Shown here: piece by piece, positions 1 to 9,333 of the stretch | How the letters are laid out: each line of letters starts with the position of its first letter | How positions within the stretch are numbered: position 1 is the stretch's first letter | Source: Pirellulaceae bacterium | GTDB taxonomy: Bacteria > Planctomycetota > Planctomycetia > Pirellulales > Pirellulaceae | Length of the DNA: 64,000 nt | Reading direction: 5' to 3' | Assembly (NCBI GenBank): GCA_026004795.1 | Contig: BPJV01000005.1 | Span: 62,001-126,000, forward strand | Position numbers and translations under genes: made by a program | The notes under the pieces: generated by a model | The model's database searches: none | The model's input: only the letters and a program-made list of their open reading frames with translations | Told to the model about the DNA's origin: nothing

Positions 1-2
1 AT

Positions 3-908
3 GGGGACACGCCGGCGTGGGAGGACGTGCGACGTCTGGTAGAGATCTTGGCCGGCCAACCCCAGCAGTTTTACGTGAGTTATTACGCGCTGGGCCGAGA
101 GTGTGATCTGCGCGACGCGGTGCTACGCACCATGATGACAGAGATGGAATTGGAGGGGTTCATCGAAGCGGTGGCTCCTCGGTACGAGGAATGTCGTTTC
201 AAGCCACTGGTGTCCAGCAACCGCATTCTGGAGAATTTTCAAGGGGAACCTCGCCGCTTTGCCCATGCGGTTCTCGCCATGACGGTGAAACGCAAGGTGT
301 GGTTTGATTTGAATTTGACGACGGTTGCGGACCGATTGCAGGTGGACCGTCAGCGGATTATTCGCATGCTCGACTATTTCGAGCAACAGGGGTGGATCGA
401 GCTGAAGCTTTCCGGATTGGTGCACGGTTACCGTTATCGGCGGCGGATCGACAACGTTGACGATCTTGCTGCCAGACTGCATGAAAGAGCGATGGAGCGT
501 CAACGTCAGGCACTAGCTCGTATCGATTCCCTCTACGATTGGTATACCGCCCAGGAATGCCTGCATGGGAGGTTGTGCCGGCACTTTGGACAACATTTGG
601 CTCAACCGTGTGGCCACTGTCAGGTCTGTGCAGGGCAACCCCTCGATGCGGTGGACATGGACGATTCGCCACGGAGGGTTGGTGACAGTGCGTTGCAGAT
701 GGTGCGCCAATTGGCAGCGAGGCATCCCGATGTTTTGCGGACTTCCTGGCAACGAGCACGGTTCTTGGCGGGGCTCAGTTCACCACGGATGGTGGCCAGT
801 CGACTGACGCGGCATGCCGGCTTTGGTTGTTGTCGGGCTGTCCCCTTCGAACGAATCCTCGAGTCGGTGGGACCATGGCCGGAGGCCGGTGAATCGGGTG
901 GCCGGTGA
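3..908 (+). CDS. RecQ-family ATP-dependent DNA helicase, C-terminal part (5' end outside window)
   Basis: The frame is already open at the first base, so this is the C-terminal portion of a longer gene. It contains a winged-helix-like segment (about residues 85-150) and a Cys-rich stretch (C-L-H-G-R-L-C-R-H-F-G, then PCGHCQVC) that matches the zinc-binding subdomain of RecQ helicases, with four Cys arranged CxxxxxxC...CxxC. RecQ enzymes unwind DNA 3' to 5' in recombination and fork repair. The helicase motor domains lie upstream of the window and cannot be checked. The tail is not HRDC-like and ends in a short Gly/Glu-rich segment whose stop codon sits in a 16-bp direct repeat. The family call is good; orthology to a particular RecQ type is open. 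Confidence 0.75.
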   Translation, partial: GDTPAWEDVRRLVEILAGQPQQFYVSYYALGRECDLRDAVLRTMMTEMELEGFIEAVAPRYEECRFKPLVSSNRILENFQGEPRRFAHAVLAMTVKRKVWFDLNLTTVADRLQVDRQRIIRMLDYFEQQGWIELKLSGLVHGYRYRRRIDNVDDLAARLHERAMERQRQALARIDSLYDWYTAQECLHGRLCRHFGQHLAQPCGHCQVCAGQPLDAVDMDDSPRRVGDSALQMVRQLAARHPDVLRTSWQRARFLAGLSSPRMVASRLTRHAGFGCCRAVPFERILESVGPWPEAGESGGR

Positions 909-916
909 ATCGGGTG
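885..916. repeat. Perfect 16-bp tandem duplication at the helicase stop codon
   Basis: The sequence GCCGGTGAATCGGGTG occurs twice head to tail (885-900 and 901-916). The helicase stop TGA (906-908) lies in the second copy, so the duplication moved or extended the end of the protein. Confidence 0.8.
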
Positions 917-1083
917 ACCCAGTGCGTGAAGTCCGATGGGGAAGGGGGAGGGTGGCCAAGGCAGTGCTTGGTGGCCATGGAAGTGCGGTGATGGTCGCCT
1001 ACAATAAACCCACGGGGTGCAGGTCGTTCTGCACGGTAGATTCGATCCGCGGTTGTAGTGGACGTGGGATAGGAGCGGAGTTG

Positions 1084-2166
1084 ATGAGGCAGGCAACGCG
1101 TGTGGGAGGGCTCCCCCCACTACGCATCGGCAATCTCGATATCGGTTTTCCTGTGGTGCAGGCGGCGCTGAGTGGCTACAGCGACTGGCCTATGCGCGTC
1201 ATCGCGCGGCGACACGGAGCCAGTTATACCCTTTGTGAGGTGATGCTTGATCAGTTCCTCGTCCAGGTGAAAGATCGACAGAAAAACCGGCATTTCCTCC
1301 ACATCAGCGATGAGGAACGACCGGTGGGCGGTCAGTTGATGGGGGCGGAGCCGGAGCAGTTCGCTGCCGGGGCGGCGCGCTTGGTACAGGCCGGATTTGA
1401 CGTGATCGACATCAATTTTGGTTGCCCGGTGAAGAAGGTGTTGGGACGCTGTCGCGGGGGGTACCATTTGAGCCAGCCACCGGTCGCGTTGGAGATTATC
1501 CGACGCACGCGGGACATCGTGCCCAGTGAGATTCCGGTCACGGTGAAAATGCGGCGTGGGATCGATGATACGCCAGCGGCACGCGACGCGTTCTACCAGA
1601 TCTTGGAGGGGGCCTGGGACGCCGGGGTAGCCGCGGTCACGATTCACGGTCGCACGGTTGAGCAGCGGTATCAAGGACCGAGTCGCTGGGAATTCTTGCA
1701 AGAAGTGTGTCAGGCATTTCCCACGAAAACGATCCTCGGTAGCGGGGACCTGTTTACCGCCGCCGATTGTCTGCGAATGATCCGGACGACCGGTGTGCGC
1801 GGTGTGACGGTGGCCCGTGGCGCCATTGGGAATCCCTGGATCTTTCATCAGGCCCGCTGTCTGGCCGAAACTGGCCAGTTGCCGCCGCCACCGAGCGTTG
1901 GTGAGCAGCGGGAGGTGTTACGCGAGCATTGGCAGTTGGCCGAACAGCTTTATGGAGAAGAACGGGCCGCCCGGCTGATGCGGAAGTTTGGGATCAAGTA
2001 CGCCGCAGCGCATCCCCAGTACGAAGAGATTCGTACAGCGTTCGCTCAAGTACGCTCGGCTGCCGACTGGCATCAGGTCCTGGAGAATTGGTACCGGGAG
2101 GATCTGCCGGGCCAGTATCCACCGACTCATTTGCATGCTGCTTATGGATCGGGGGTAACCGGGTGA
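1084..2166 (+). CDS. dusB: tRNA-dihydrouridine synthase, DusB-like
   Basis: An FMN-dependent enzyme family that reduces uridine to dihydrouridine in the tRNA D-loop. The protein (360 residues from this ATG) shows the usual order: an N-terminal substrate-entry motif (AALSGYSDWPMR), the catalytic loop NFGCPVKK with the proton-donating Cys, a TVKMRRGID strand, TIHGRTVEQRYQG (flavin phosphate region) and GSGDLFTAADC followed by VARGAIGNPWIF near the end of the TIM barrel. Length fits the family. The ATG at 1084 was chosen because the first conserved block begins about 15 residues later; the open frame extends further upstream without similarity. After GCPVKK the usual GAG loop reads GRCRGGYHL, a modest deviation. 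It is a single gene downstream of the helicase with about 175 bp between them. Confidence 0.92.
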   Translation: MRQATRVGGLPPLRIGNLDIGFPVVQAALSGYSDWPMRVIARRHGASYTLCEVMLDQFLVQVKDRQKNRHFLHISDEERPVGGQLMGAEPEQFAAGAARLVQAGFDVIDINFGCPVKKVLGRCRGGYHLSQPPVALEIIRRTRDIVPSEIPVTVKMRRGIDDTPAARDAFYQILEGAWDAGVAAVTIHGRTVEQRYQGPSRWEFLQEVCQAFPTKTILGSGDLFTAADCLRMIRTTGVRGVTVARGAIGNPWIFHQARCLAETGQLPPPPSVGEQREVLREHWQLAEQLYGEERAARLMRKFGIKYAAAHPQYEEIRTAFAQVRSAADWHQVLENWYREDLPGQYPPTHLHAAYGSGVTG

Positions 2167-2381
2167 TGCCTGAGCCGTATAAAAATGCCGGTAAAAGTTG
2201 ACATTTGTTGGTCGTGGTCGATAGGTTGAGGTTAAAATAGAACCGGCGGGAATCGCCCCCGTTGAAACTCGTCTACGTGATGTCACGCTTTGCGATCTTG
2301 CGATCGGCAATTAGCGTTCCTTGCGGTCTAGTCGTAATACCCAAATTGGATCCTGCTGCAGGGCAGGTGGAGTTCGCAGTG

Positions 2382-4013
2382 ATGGCACATCGGTATTCAT
2401 GGTTCGCCATAGCCTTGATAGGTGCTTGCGGTTTGTGCTCGTTGACGTCCCAGCTACAGGCGGCACCAGCAAAAGAAGTCAAGGTGCCCGAACCGAACAA
2501 GGAAGAACGGCAATTGGTGCAGAACGTCTTGCGGGGCCGTCAGCCCGATTCGCCGCAAGCACGCGACGCGGTCAAGAAGGCGGTTACCTACGAGATGGCT
2601 CGGCTTACTTTGGCAAAGGAGCTGCCGAACTATGGGGCGATTCGCCAGGTCATTCTGGCGACCTATGTATTGAACTCCAAGCCGGAAACGCAGGGTATTC
2701 ACGATTATGCCGTGCGACAAATTGCCAGCATCTGCCAACTGCTGGCCAACGATGCCGAGTATTCTCCCCAAACACGTATCAATGCGGTGGCACTGCTGGC
2801 CGAGCTGGACGACGTATCGGTATCGGGTAACTTGCCTCCGAGGCCATCGATGCATGCTCGCAATCCTCTTTTTGCGATTGCGAACAACGACAATGCGCCC
2901 AGCTATTTACGGGCGGTTGCCCTCCATGGTTTGCAACGGCAGATGGCCGTCTGGTGGAATCTTCCCAGTCAATGGAAGTCGGAAGTGCCGGCCGAATGGA
3001 GTCAAGATTTCAAGCGGGAGTTGGGCTCGTTGCTCGTCAAAATCGTCAATAGTCAGCCGCAGACACCGTTGGAGGCTTCTGCGCACCAGTGGATGGTGCG
3101 CCGGGCTTATGACTGTTTAGCAACGATTCAGAATCCGGCGGTGGTCCCCTCGGCAATCAATGTTCTGTTGGACGCCCAGGCCCCAGTGGCCATGCGGCTG
3201 ACCGCGGCTCAGTACCTGTCGCAGATCGACGCCAGTAAGCTAAATGACGCGCAGAAAGCAGACTATTTGGTCGGTGTAGCCCACTTGCTCCGCAGCGGGT
3301 TGGTGTCGTGGTACGAAGTCGAGGACGATAAGATCAAGCGAGTCACCGGCGCGACGATGACCGGAGCTTATGGAGGTTATGGTGGCTACGGAATGGGCGG
3401 TGGTTACGGGACCGAAGGTTACGGCAGCTCAAGCGGCAGTTATGGGGCAGGTTACGGCACCGAAGGAGGTTATGGCACGATGGGCATGGGCTATGGCATG
3501 TCCGCAGGCGCTGCTAATCGTCCAAAGCCGAAGGATACACAAACGTGGGACGCTTTGTTGGCTCGACGCAAGGCCAATCAGATCGCCCAAGTGGTTCATC
3601 TATGCCTGAATGCTATCCCCGCTCCGGAGGCTTCGAAACCTCCGGTTATCGGAGTGCCCTTGGCCGATGCCCAGTTGCCGGCCGAGCTGCAGTCGAAGCT
3701 GGTGGAGTTGGTAGAAGCCGTCGAAGTATTTCAGTCGGCGATCAACGACCCGACGCCAGTAACCGACGTGAATAGTCTTCTCAACGTCGCGGAGCTCCCG
3801 ATTGAGGACATCATGGAGCTGGTGCTGGAGATTCCCGGATTTTCGGAAAAGTATCCCGACCTGGTCGCGGGGGATGAGCTGGATACCGTCCAACGCGCGG
3901 CGCCGACTCCACCGGCCGGAGATGGACAGGGGAGTGATGAGGGAGCTGGGGACGGGGCGGACCCGGAAGCAGGTACGGCCGATGGGGCCGCCAATGCTGG
4001 AAACGGTCAGTAG
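2382..4013 (+). CDS. Secreted protein with alpha-helical repeats and a Gly/Tyr-rich tract, function unknown
   Basis: I do not recognise a characterised family. From the ATG at 2382 (preceded by a GGTGGAG-like ribosome site) the protein has a signal peptide: a short basic start, a hydrophobic core (FAIALIGACGLCSL) and a cleavage region QLQAAPA. The first two thirds are helical with HEAT-like character (regular Leu/Ala spacing, for example INAVALLAELDD and VALHGLQRQM). About residues 325-380 form a low-complexity stretch of YGGYGMGGGYG-type repeats, followed by a helical segment and an acidic Gly/Asp tail. Longer upstream starts (TTG at 2262) would place the signal peptide internally and are less likely. 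Gly/Tyr tracts of this type are frequent in planctomycete envelope proteins. Location outside the cytoplasm is inferred from the signal peptide only. Confidence 0.75.
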   Translation: MAHRYSWFAIALIGACGLCSLTSQLQAAPAKEVKVPEPNKEERQLVQNVLRGRQPDSPQARDAVKKAVTYEMARLTLAKELPNYGAIRQVILATYVLNSKPETQGIHDYAVRQIASICQLLANDAEYSPQTRINAVALLAELDDVSVSGNLPPRPSMHARNPLFAIANNDNAPSYLRAVALHGLQRQMAVWWNLPSQWKSEVPAEWSQDFKRELGSLLVKIVNSQPQTPLEASAHQWMVRRAYDCLATIQNPAVVPSAINVLLDAQAPVAMRLTAAQYLSQIDASKLNDAQKADYLVGVAHLLRSGLVSWYEVEDDKIKRVTGATMTGAYGGYGGYGMGGGYGTEGYGSSSGSYGAGYGTEGGYGTMGMGYGMSAGAANRPKPKDTQTWDALLARRKANQIAQVVHLCLNAIPAPEASKPPVIGVPLADAQLPAELQSKLVELVEAVEVFQSAINDPTPVTDVNSLLNVAELPIEDIMELVLEIPGFSEKYPDLVAGDELDTVQRAAPTPPAGDGQGSDEGAGDGADPEAGTADGAANAGNGQ

Positions 4014-4137
4014 TGCCCCCTATGCCGACAACGCGGGGCTTCATCGCCCAGTAATAGTAATGGCTTCACCAACGCTTCCGATGCAATCTGCCTTCATCCG
4101 TTCGCCTATGCGAGTTCTCGCCATGGCGGACTGGCAG

Positions 4138-4695
4138 TTAGGATGGCAACACTGCTCGTTCCAGCGCTTGGATCGCTTCCCGCTCGGCTTCCAACATGTG
4201 ATCGGGAATCGCAATAGGGGAACCATCGGGATAGATCCCCACATCGAACAGTCGTAGTGACCGTAGGACTCGGCAAAAGTCGGCCGGTAGAAAAAAGGAT
4301 TCTTTTCCGAAGGAATCGTCTAAGATGGCGAACGTTAGATTCAAGTCGGCCTGATGTTCGCCATTGACCTCGACGCGCCCCTCTACGATGCCGCCGTCTG
4401 GTTGACGATTGACGAGCGTGGCGGTTAGACGAAGCTGATCGCCAGGATAGGCCGGCCGCTGAAATTCTGCCTTGCCGACTTTTGCTAAGACAACCTTCGA
4501 GCGAAATTCGTCGATCTGAGAAAGCAGGATTCCTCCGGTCTGGGCCATGCCTTCAATGATCAACGTGTGAGGATAGTGCGGCAATCCTGGAAGATAGCCG
4601 TCAAGCGGTTCGTCAGAAAGGGTAACATTCTTCACCGCGACCGCTTCTTGGGTGGCAATGAATTTCTCGAAACGGTCGATCCAAAACCAGCGCAC
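4138..4695 (-). CDS. FabZ-like 3-hydroxyacyl-ACP dehydratase (hotdog fold), distal copy
   Basis: A hotdog-fold protein of 185 residues. Hotdog dehydratases remove water from 3-hydroxyacyl-ACP in fatty-acid elongation. The signature region LPHYPHTLIIEGMAQTGG corresponds to the FabZ block HFPG.P..PGVL..EA.AQ, with His residues in the active-site position and the helix start Glu-Gly-Met-Ala-Gln. The C-terminal third (after about residue 130) is an extension not typical of plain FabZ. The start is GTG with a strong GAGGAGG ribosome site. It is the third gene of a minus-strand set (dehydratase-like, ACP, dehydratase-like). Whether it works in bulk fatty-acid synthesis or on a special lipid is not visible. 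Confidence 0.8.
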   Translation of the reverse strand: MRWFWIDRFEKFIATQEAVAVKNVTLSDEPLDGYLPGLPHYPHTLIIEGMAQTGGILLSQIDEFRSKVVLAKVGKAEFQRPAYPGDQLRLTATLVNRQPDGGIVEGRVEVNGEHQADLNLTFAILDDSFGKESFFLPADFCRVLRSLRLFDVGIYPDGSPIAIPDHMLEAEREAIQALERAVLPS

Positions 4696-4878
4696 AGAGC
4701 CTCCTCATGTCGTCGTAGTCAGTTTGACGATCGACTGAACCTCAATCGTGAATTCTCAAGCACACCGTAGAGGAAAACTCGCCCGCGTGGGCACCGTGCA
4801 TTGATCCGCGCCGACCAATGAGACGGCGGGCCACGGAGAACCATCAGGTGAGTAGCGCGAACTCGAAGGATGGAGATG

Positions 4879-5268
4879 TCACTGCGTGTTCAACTTGTTC
4901 TCGACGTAGCTGCACAGGTCTTTGACGGTGAGTAAGTTGCCAAAGTCCTGAACTCGAGGGTTCTGTTCAAACTTGCTCAAATCCGCCCAGGGCAATCGCT
5001 TTTTCAGCTCTGCGATTCCTTCCGCGTTGACTTTCCCGTTGTCGACATATTGGGAATTGGTCAAGATGTCGTCGGGAAAGAGTTCTTCCCGGGGGATATT
5101 GATGCCGAAGGCTTTTTCCAACTTGAACACGATATCCAAGAAGTCGATCGATTCTGCTCCCAGATCTCCGACCATGGTGGCGTCCGGTGTCACCTCATCA
5201 TCTTCTACGCCCAGGGCGTCGACCAGAGCCTCTTTGACTTTCTCAAACACTTCTTCCGTCGTCGGCAT
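4879..5268 (-). CDS. acpP: Acyl carrier protein
   Basis: A small acidic four-helix protein (129 residues) with the carrier motif DLGAESIDFLDIVFKLE; the Ser in ESID is the expected phosphopantetheine attachment site. It carries acyl chains between fatty-acid enzymes in the cytoplasm. It is longer than a standard ACP (about 80 residues): helix 3 is preceded by an insertion (about residues 68-115) containing ELKKRLPWADLSKFEQNP. The ATG at 5268 has an AGGA ribosome site about 9 nt upstream; an upstream in-frame extension lacks ACP character. It lies between two FabZ-like genes, which suggests a dedicated carrier for this cluster rather than the housekeeping ACP. Confidence 0.9.
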   Translation of the reverse strand: MPTTEEVFEKVKEALVDALGVEDDEVTPDATMVGDLGAESIDFLDIVFKLEKAFGINIPREELFPDDILTNSQYVDNGKVNAEGIAELKKRLPWADLSKFEQNPRVQDFGNLLTVKDLCSYVENKLNTQ

Positions 5269-5475
5269 GGTATCTATCCTGCGTTGCTTAAATGAAGTTG
5301 ACTTGTCAGTTCTCGTTCTATTTCGGTTAATCGAGAAGGGTATGTCCAACCTTCTAGGGTTGCAATCCCACCTGAGTTGGCTCGTGGCGACTTTTGACTG
5401 CTCTGCCTTTGGCAAAAGAGCCGTTCGTGTCGCCGTTGCCACTTCTCTAGGTTCCCGATTATACCCAATTGGACT

Positions 5476-5943
5476 TTATTCCATACCGGCATTTCGAAGC
5501 TGTTGAACGATTTGTCGTACCTGCAGGTTGGCCATACGAAGCACACTCTCGGGCTGACCTGCATCTTCACACCGGAGGACCAGTCGGGCGGAAACAGCCG
5601 ACTTCCCTTCCTTTACTGCCTTGCCGATGCAAGAAAAGAGTGGGGGCTCTTGTTTGGTAAGCTTTACATGCAGTGCAAGTGTCTCTCCAGGAGACAAGAA
5701 GTCCCCGAACTTCACGTTCTTGGCGCTTTCGAGCAGAACGAGTCCAGGTTCGTAATGAAGGGTTTCACGAACCAGGATCATGGCAGATTGAAACAAGGCT
5801 TCCAGCATGAGCACTCCGGGCATGACTGGGAAGCGGGGGAAATGATCCTCCAGGTACTCTTCGTCACCTCTCAAATGGAGAGAAGCTTCAATCTCCTCAC
5901 CGGGCACGATCCGATCGATTGAGCTTAGTTGCAAAAATTTCAT
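5476..5943 (-). CDS. FabZ-like 3-hydroxyacyl-ACP dehydratase, proximal copy
   Basis: A 155-residue hotdog protein with the FabZ/FabA active-site block DHFPRFPVMPGVLMLEAL, containing the catalytic His in DHFP and the Glu of the central helix. The family dehydrates 3-hydroxyacyl-ACP. It is the first gene of the minus-strand cluster and lies about 65 bp downstream of a good vegetative-type promoter (6009-6036). ACP follows after about 200 bp and a second dehydratase-like gene after that. The two dehydratase-like proteins differ clearly in sequence and length, so they are not a recent duplication. Confidence 0.88.
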   Translation of the reverse strand: MKFLQLSSIDRIVPGEEIEASLHLRGDEEYLEDHFPRFPVMPGVLMLEALFQSAMILVRETLHYEPGLVLLESAKNVKFGDFLSPGETLALHVKLTKQEPPLFSCIGKAVKEGKSAVSARLVLRCEDAGQPESVLRMANLQVRQIVQQLRNAGME

Positions 5944-6008
5944 GGCGATCTGTTCTTGGCCTGCAGTTGAGGGGGACGAGGCAGGGCATCCCGAGGGAAC
6001 CGACGAAC

Positions 6009-6036
6009 ATCATAGCGTAATGGATACGGCTGGCAA
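6009..6036 (-). promoter_or_regulatory. Candidate housekeeping promoter for the dehydratase-ACP operon
   Basis: On the minus strand, TTGCCA and TATGAT are separated by 16 bp; each matches the sigma-70 consensus at five of six positions. The predicted start point is about 60 nt upstream of the proximal dehydratase gene. Confidence 0.5.
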
Positions 6037-6110
6037 ATCTGCCTGGGGAACTTGAGGGGCGATATCGGAGGCGAAGCGTACAGGCGAGGAGTTCCTCGCT
6101 GACCTGGTGC

Positions 6111-7790
6111 TTAGCGATCGCTTGTGGAGGAGAGCTCGGCGGTTCTCGACCGTGGGCTTTCTGGCCCTTGGCCGAATATCCATAGCATCCCTCCCAGCGC
6201 AAGAATTCCCAGGGGAAGGAGAAGCCAACTGGGGACACCATAACCGGCCGGCAGGGTGCCGCATACGATGGAGACCATACCGACCACCAAGGCATAAGGC
6301 ATTTGGGTGCGGACATGAGCGATATGATCGCAGTCGCTGCTGCGGGAGGAAAGGATGGTGGTGTCGGAGATGGGTGAGCAGTGATCGCCAAAGATGGCGC
6401 CGGCTAGCACCGACGCGATTGAGGCAATGAAAAGCGGCGAGTCTGCCTCGATGGGCCCAGGGGAATTTTGTTGCAGGAGGGAGGCGACCAGGGGAATGAC
6501 CATGGGCATCACGATCGCCATGGTTCCCCAGCTAGTACCTGTGCAGAAGGCGATGGTAGCAGCCAGGAGAAAGACGATAGTGGGTATCCAGGCGGGGGAC
6601 GGAGCAAGGTGTTGTGTGTGCGTCGCTAGGAATTGCCCAGTCCCCAAGTGCTCGCCGTCGGTGAGCCCGCTCAACGTCCACGCCAGCCATAGGATGGTCA
6701 AAGCAGGTAGCACATGGAGAAAGCCTTCAACGGCTGTCTCGCCGATGGCACTCCGGCTCATGCGGCAGGCGAAGATCGCGATGGTAACGATGGCGAGCAA
6801 GCCACCCCCTGCACCGTAAACCAACGCTAAGTAACTATCGCCACTACCGATTATCGCCGCCCAGGCCTTCCAATCCGATAGCGGCGGCACGGTGCTATGT
6901 CCCATGGCCGTCATCCCCGTCGCCACCAGGAGGATTAGAACGAGAGCCAGGGTGAGACCGACGGGGACCACGGCATACCAGGCGCGGCCATCCACCAGTC
7001 CTTGGTCGTTACGCGTGCTGGGCGTACGGGCCTGTGTGGCGTTCATCGCCATGCGCTCGGCCCGTAGCATGGGGCCGAAGTCACGATTCAAGAGGGCGAC
7101 GAGCAGGACGAAGGCCAAGCAATAGAGAATGTAGAAACGGAGTGGTATGGTGGCCAGGAACAAACCCATGGATTGCCCTGCAATGTCGATGGCGGCTTGT
7201 TGGTAACCGGTTTCCATCGCGCTGATCTCGGTGGCTACCCATGTGCTAACCAGGGCCAAGCCAGCGACTGGTGCTGCCGTCGAATCGACGAGAAACGCCA
7301 GCTTTTCACGGCTGATCCGCAGGCGGTCGGTCACCGGTCGCATGGTGGATCCCAGCAGCAATGTGTTGGCGTAATCATCGATGAAGATGATCATTCCCAA
7401 TAGCCAGGTCAACAGTTGTCCCCCGCGGCGCGATCGAGCGCATGGGGCAGCCAAACGCACGATGCCACGCATCCCACCACAGCGGTGGATCAATGCCACT
7501 TGGATGCCCAGTAGAGTGGTGAACGCGAAGACACGCAGGTGAGATGGCTCGATCAATTGGGGCCACAGGTGGTGTTCCGTGATATCCGTCAGGAATTGAA
7601 CCGTCGTTCGAACCAGATAGAACAGGAACTCGGCGCATGTTCCACCCTCGAACTGTGGCTGTTGAAGGACGACGGCCAAACCGATGCCGGTGGCAAGTGC
7701 CAACACGACTCGCCGCAGGGTCATGGCCAAGACTATGGTGACTAGCGGAGGAAGGACGCTCAGCCATCCGTAATCATTCACCGGCTCCAT
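6111..7790 (-). CDS. NhaC-family Na+/H+ antiporter-like membrane transporter
   Basis: A polytopic inner-membrane protein of 559 residues with roughly 11-13 hydrophobic segments. The family exchanges sodium for protons or transports organic acids in some members. Supporting segments include LTWLLGMIIFIDDYANTLL followed by a charged loop, STAAPVAGLALVSTWVATEI, and a late FCTGTSWGTMAIVMPMVIPL motif followed by SIASVLAGAIFGDHCSPISD, all typical of NhaC/YuiF-type carriers. The ATG has GAGG 5 nt upstream. It lies 22 bp downstream of a histidine kinase gene on the same strand, so co-transcription is likely. Substrate cannot be read from the sequence. Confidence 0.88.
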   Translation of the reverse strand: MEPVNDYGWLSVLPPLVTIVLAMTLRRVVLALATGIGLAVVLQQPQFEGGTCAEFLFYLVRTTVQFLTDITEHHLWPQLIEPSHLRVFAFTTLLGIQVALIHRCGGMRGIVRLAAPCARSRRGGQLLTWLLGMIIFIDDYANTLLLGSTMRPVTDRLRISREKLAFLVDSTAAPVAGLALVSTWVATEISAMETGYQQAAIDIAGQSMGLFLATIPLRFYILYCLAFVLLVALLNRDFGPMLRAERMAMNATQARTPSTRNDQGLVDGRAWYAVVPVGLTLALVLILLVATGMTAMGHSTVPPLSDWKAWAAIIGSGDSYLALVYGAGGGLLAIVTIAIFACRMSRSAIGETAVEGFLHVLPALTILWLAWTLSGLTDGEHLGTGQFLATHTQHLAPSPAWIPTIVFLLAATIAFCTGTSWGTMAIVMPMVIPLVASLLQQNSPGPIEADSPLFIASIASVLAGAIFGDHCSPISDTTILSSRSSDCDHIAHVRTQMPYALVVGMVSIVCGTLPAGYGVPSWLLLPLGILALGGMLWIFGQGPESPRSRTAELSSTSDR

Positions 7791-7812
7791 GCATCCTCGA
7801 TCGAATAGAGAA

Positions 7813-8913
7813 TCAAATGGTCAGCGTTGGCAACAGGATCGATGCCCGGCATCCAGTTGGTTGCAGGTTCTCAATATCGGCTTGGCCTCCATGAAGCAAA
7901 GCGATGCGCCGGACTTTGTATAACCCCAGCCCCAGGTTCCGGCCGGCTTCTCTTCCACAAAAATAGGGATTCCAGACTCGTTGCAGTAATGCGGGAGCGA
8001 TTCCCGGGCCGTTGTCGGCAACATCGATTCTAACCCCGTCGGTTACCGGGGTGCCAGTCAGTTCGACCTGCCCCTGCCGCGGATCGACGGCTTCCACCGC
8101 ATTGCGGACCAACGCCCAGATCGCTTCGCATAATGCCGTGGGGTCAGCGCTGAAGGTAACATCGTCGGCAGCCGTGATCGCTACGCTAATAGATCCTTGG
8201 CTCGTGTCGATCCACCTTTTGGCTCGACAAGCGATGGTCTCCAAGAGCGGCTTCAGGGCGACGTTCTCCCATCGTAAAGGGGGTGGTTTGGTTACGGCCA
8301 TCAGGTCGGCAATCATCTCCTTGCCTCGCATAGCATGTTCTACGATGGCGTGGCATGTAGAGGCGACTTCGGGGTGATGCACCCGGGCAGCCAGGGCACC
8401 GGCACGGGTGGCAATGCTGGCCAATGGGTTGTTCAGCTCGTGTCCCAATCCGTACGCCAGGTCGTATGCGAGGCTTTCGGCCTGGCGATCGTGCTGGTCA
8501 ACGTCGAGGGAGATCGAATGTAGCTGCTGATCGACCGCTTGTACCAAACACTCGAGAAGCAGGGTATCGGTGCATTGCAATTGGGATCGCCACCGGTGCA
8601 ACACGAAGCAACAGGCGAGTCGTTGGCTCTGCCGATCGAGCACGTCGAAGTGGCGCAAGGCGGGCGCCAAAGCTGGCTCCGTTTCCGTCGGGCAGTTGTC
8701 GGTGCCCTCAGTCACTCCCCGAAAACGCCGGGCCAGGTTTTCCAGCAAACGCGCTCGTAGCGGAGCTTCTAAGGGAGTTGCCGATTGTTCGCAAGCCATT
8801 GCCCTAGAAGGGACAGGCAATCCCGCCGAAGACCAACGGTCGCGGTTTAGCGAGAGAATCTCCCGCAGCAAGATGCGGACGGTACAGGGGGATAGGGGTA
8901 CACGTGAGCACAT
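7813..8913 (-). CDS. Soluble sensor histidine kinase
   Basis: A two-component kinase: the H-box is ...DLAYGLGHELNNPLASIA... (phospho-accepting His in GHELNNP), followed by an ATPase domain with N-box LVRNAVEAV, G1 box DVADNGPGIAP and G2 box NLGLGLYKV. No transmembrane segment or recognisable PAS/GAF domain was seen in the N-terminal 130 residues, so the sensing is probably cytoplasmic or through a partner. The upstream start at 8913 has no good ribosome site; an internal ATG at 8799 is an alternative. The gene lies between an HTH-receiver regulator (upstream, 420 bp away) and the antiporter gene, which makes regulation of ion homeostasis possible but unproven. Confidence 0.88.
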   Translation of the reverse strand: MCSRVPLSPCTVRILLREILSLNRDRWSSAGLPVPSRAMACEQSATPLEAPLRARLLENLARRFRGVTEGTDNCPTETEPALAPALRHFDVLDRQSQRLACCFVLHRWRSQLQCTDTLLLECLVQAVDQQLHSISLDVDQHDRQAESLAYDLAYGLGHELNNPLASIATRAGALAARVHHPEVASTCHAIVEHAMRGKEMIADLMAVTKPPPLRWENVALKPLLETIACRAKRWIDTSQGSISVAITAADDVTFSADPTALCEAIWALVRNAVEAVDPRQGQVELTGTPVTDGVRIDVADNGPGIAPALLQRVWNPYFCGREAGRNLGLGLYKVRRIALLHGGQADIENLQPTGCRASILLPTLTI

Positions 8914-9333
8914 GAACTGCTAACGGCCGTCGATGCTAGTGGGCATTAGACACACAGAAACGCGTTGCTTCACCATGGCAGGACAGACTCCGCTGGTCGA
9001 TGTCAGTTCGGTCGGGGCCAAAGGGAGTTGTGCGCACCGCGGGCGGCTCGTGCCCGCCGAGCGCAACGATGCCCAGCACCAGCGCAAAACACCCCGTGGG
9101 GCGCGTCCAACAGTGAGACCTCCCGACCAGTGCGACCTCCCGACCCCGTGGTGCCGTTAGCGGTGATCCGCCGCAGCAAGCATCTCGTTCCAGGTCATGA
9201 CCATGGTCCGCTCGGGCAGTCCACGGTCGGAGTGCAAGGTGCCGTTGGTCCGCAGGGGCTGTACAAACCGTTGCACAATCTTCTGGTCGTGACGCCATGG
9301 GGGCGGAGCACAAGTGTGCAACGGCAAGGTGAA
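8914..9333. other. Intergenic stretch between regulator and kinase, no supported gene
   Basis: About 420 bp. Short frames exist on both strands but have TTG starts, no ribosome site and no family character. No hairpin terminator or clear promoter was recognised. Confidence 0.5.

Noticed and set aside
2198-2238. Promoter before the gene at 2382 (TTGACA at 2198, TAAAAT at 2233)
   Set aside because: Spacing of 29 bp is far too long for the two hexamers to work together.
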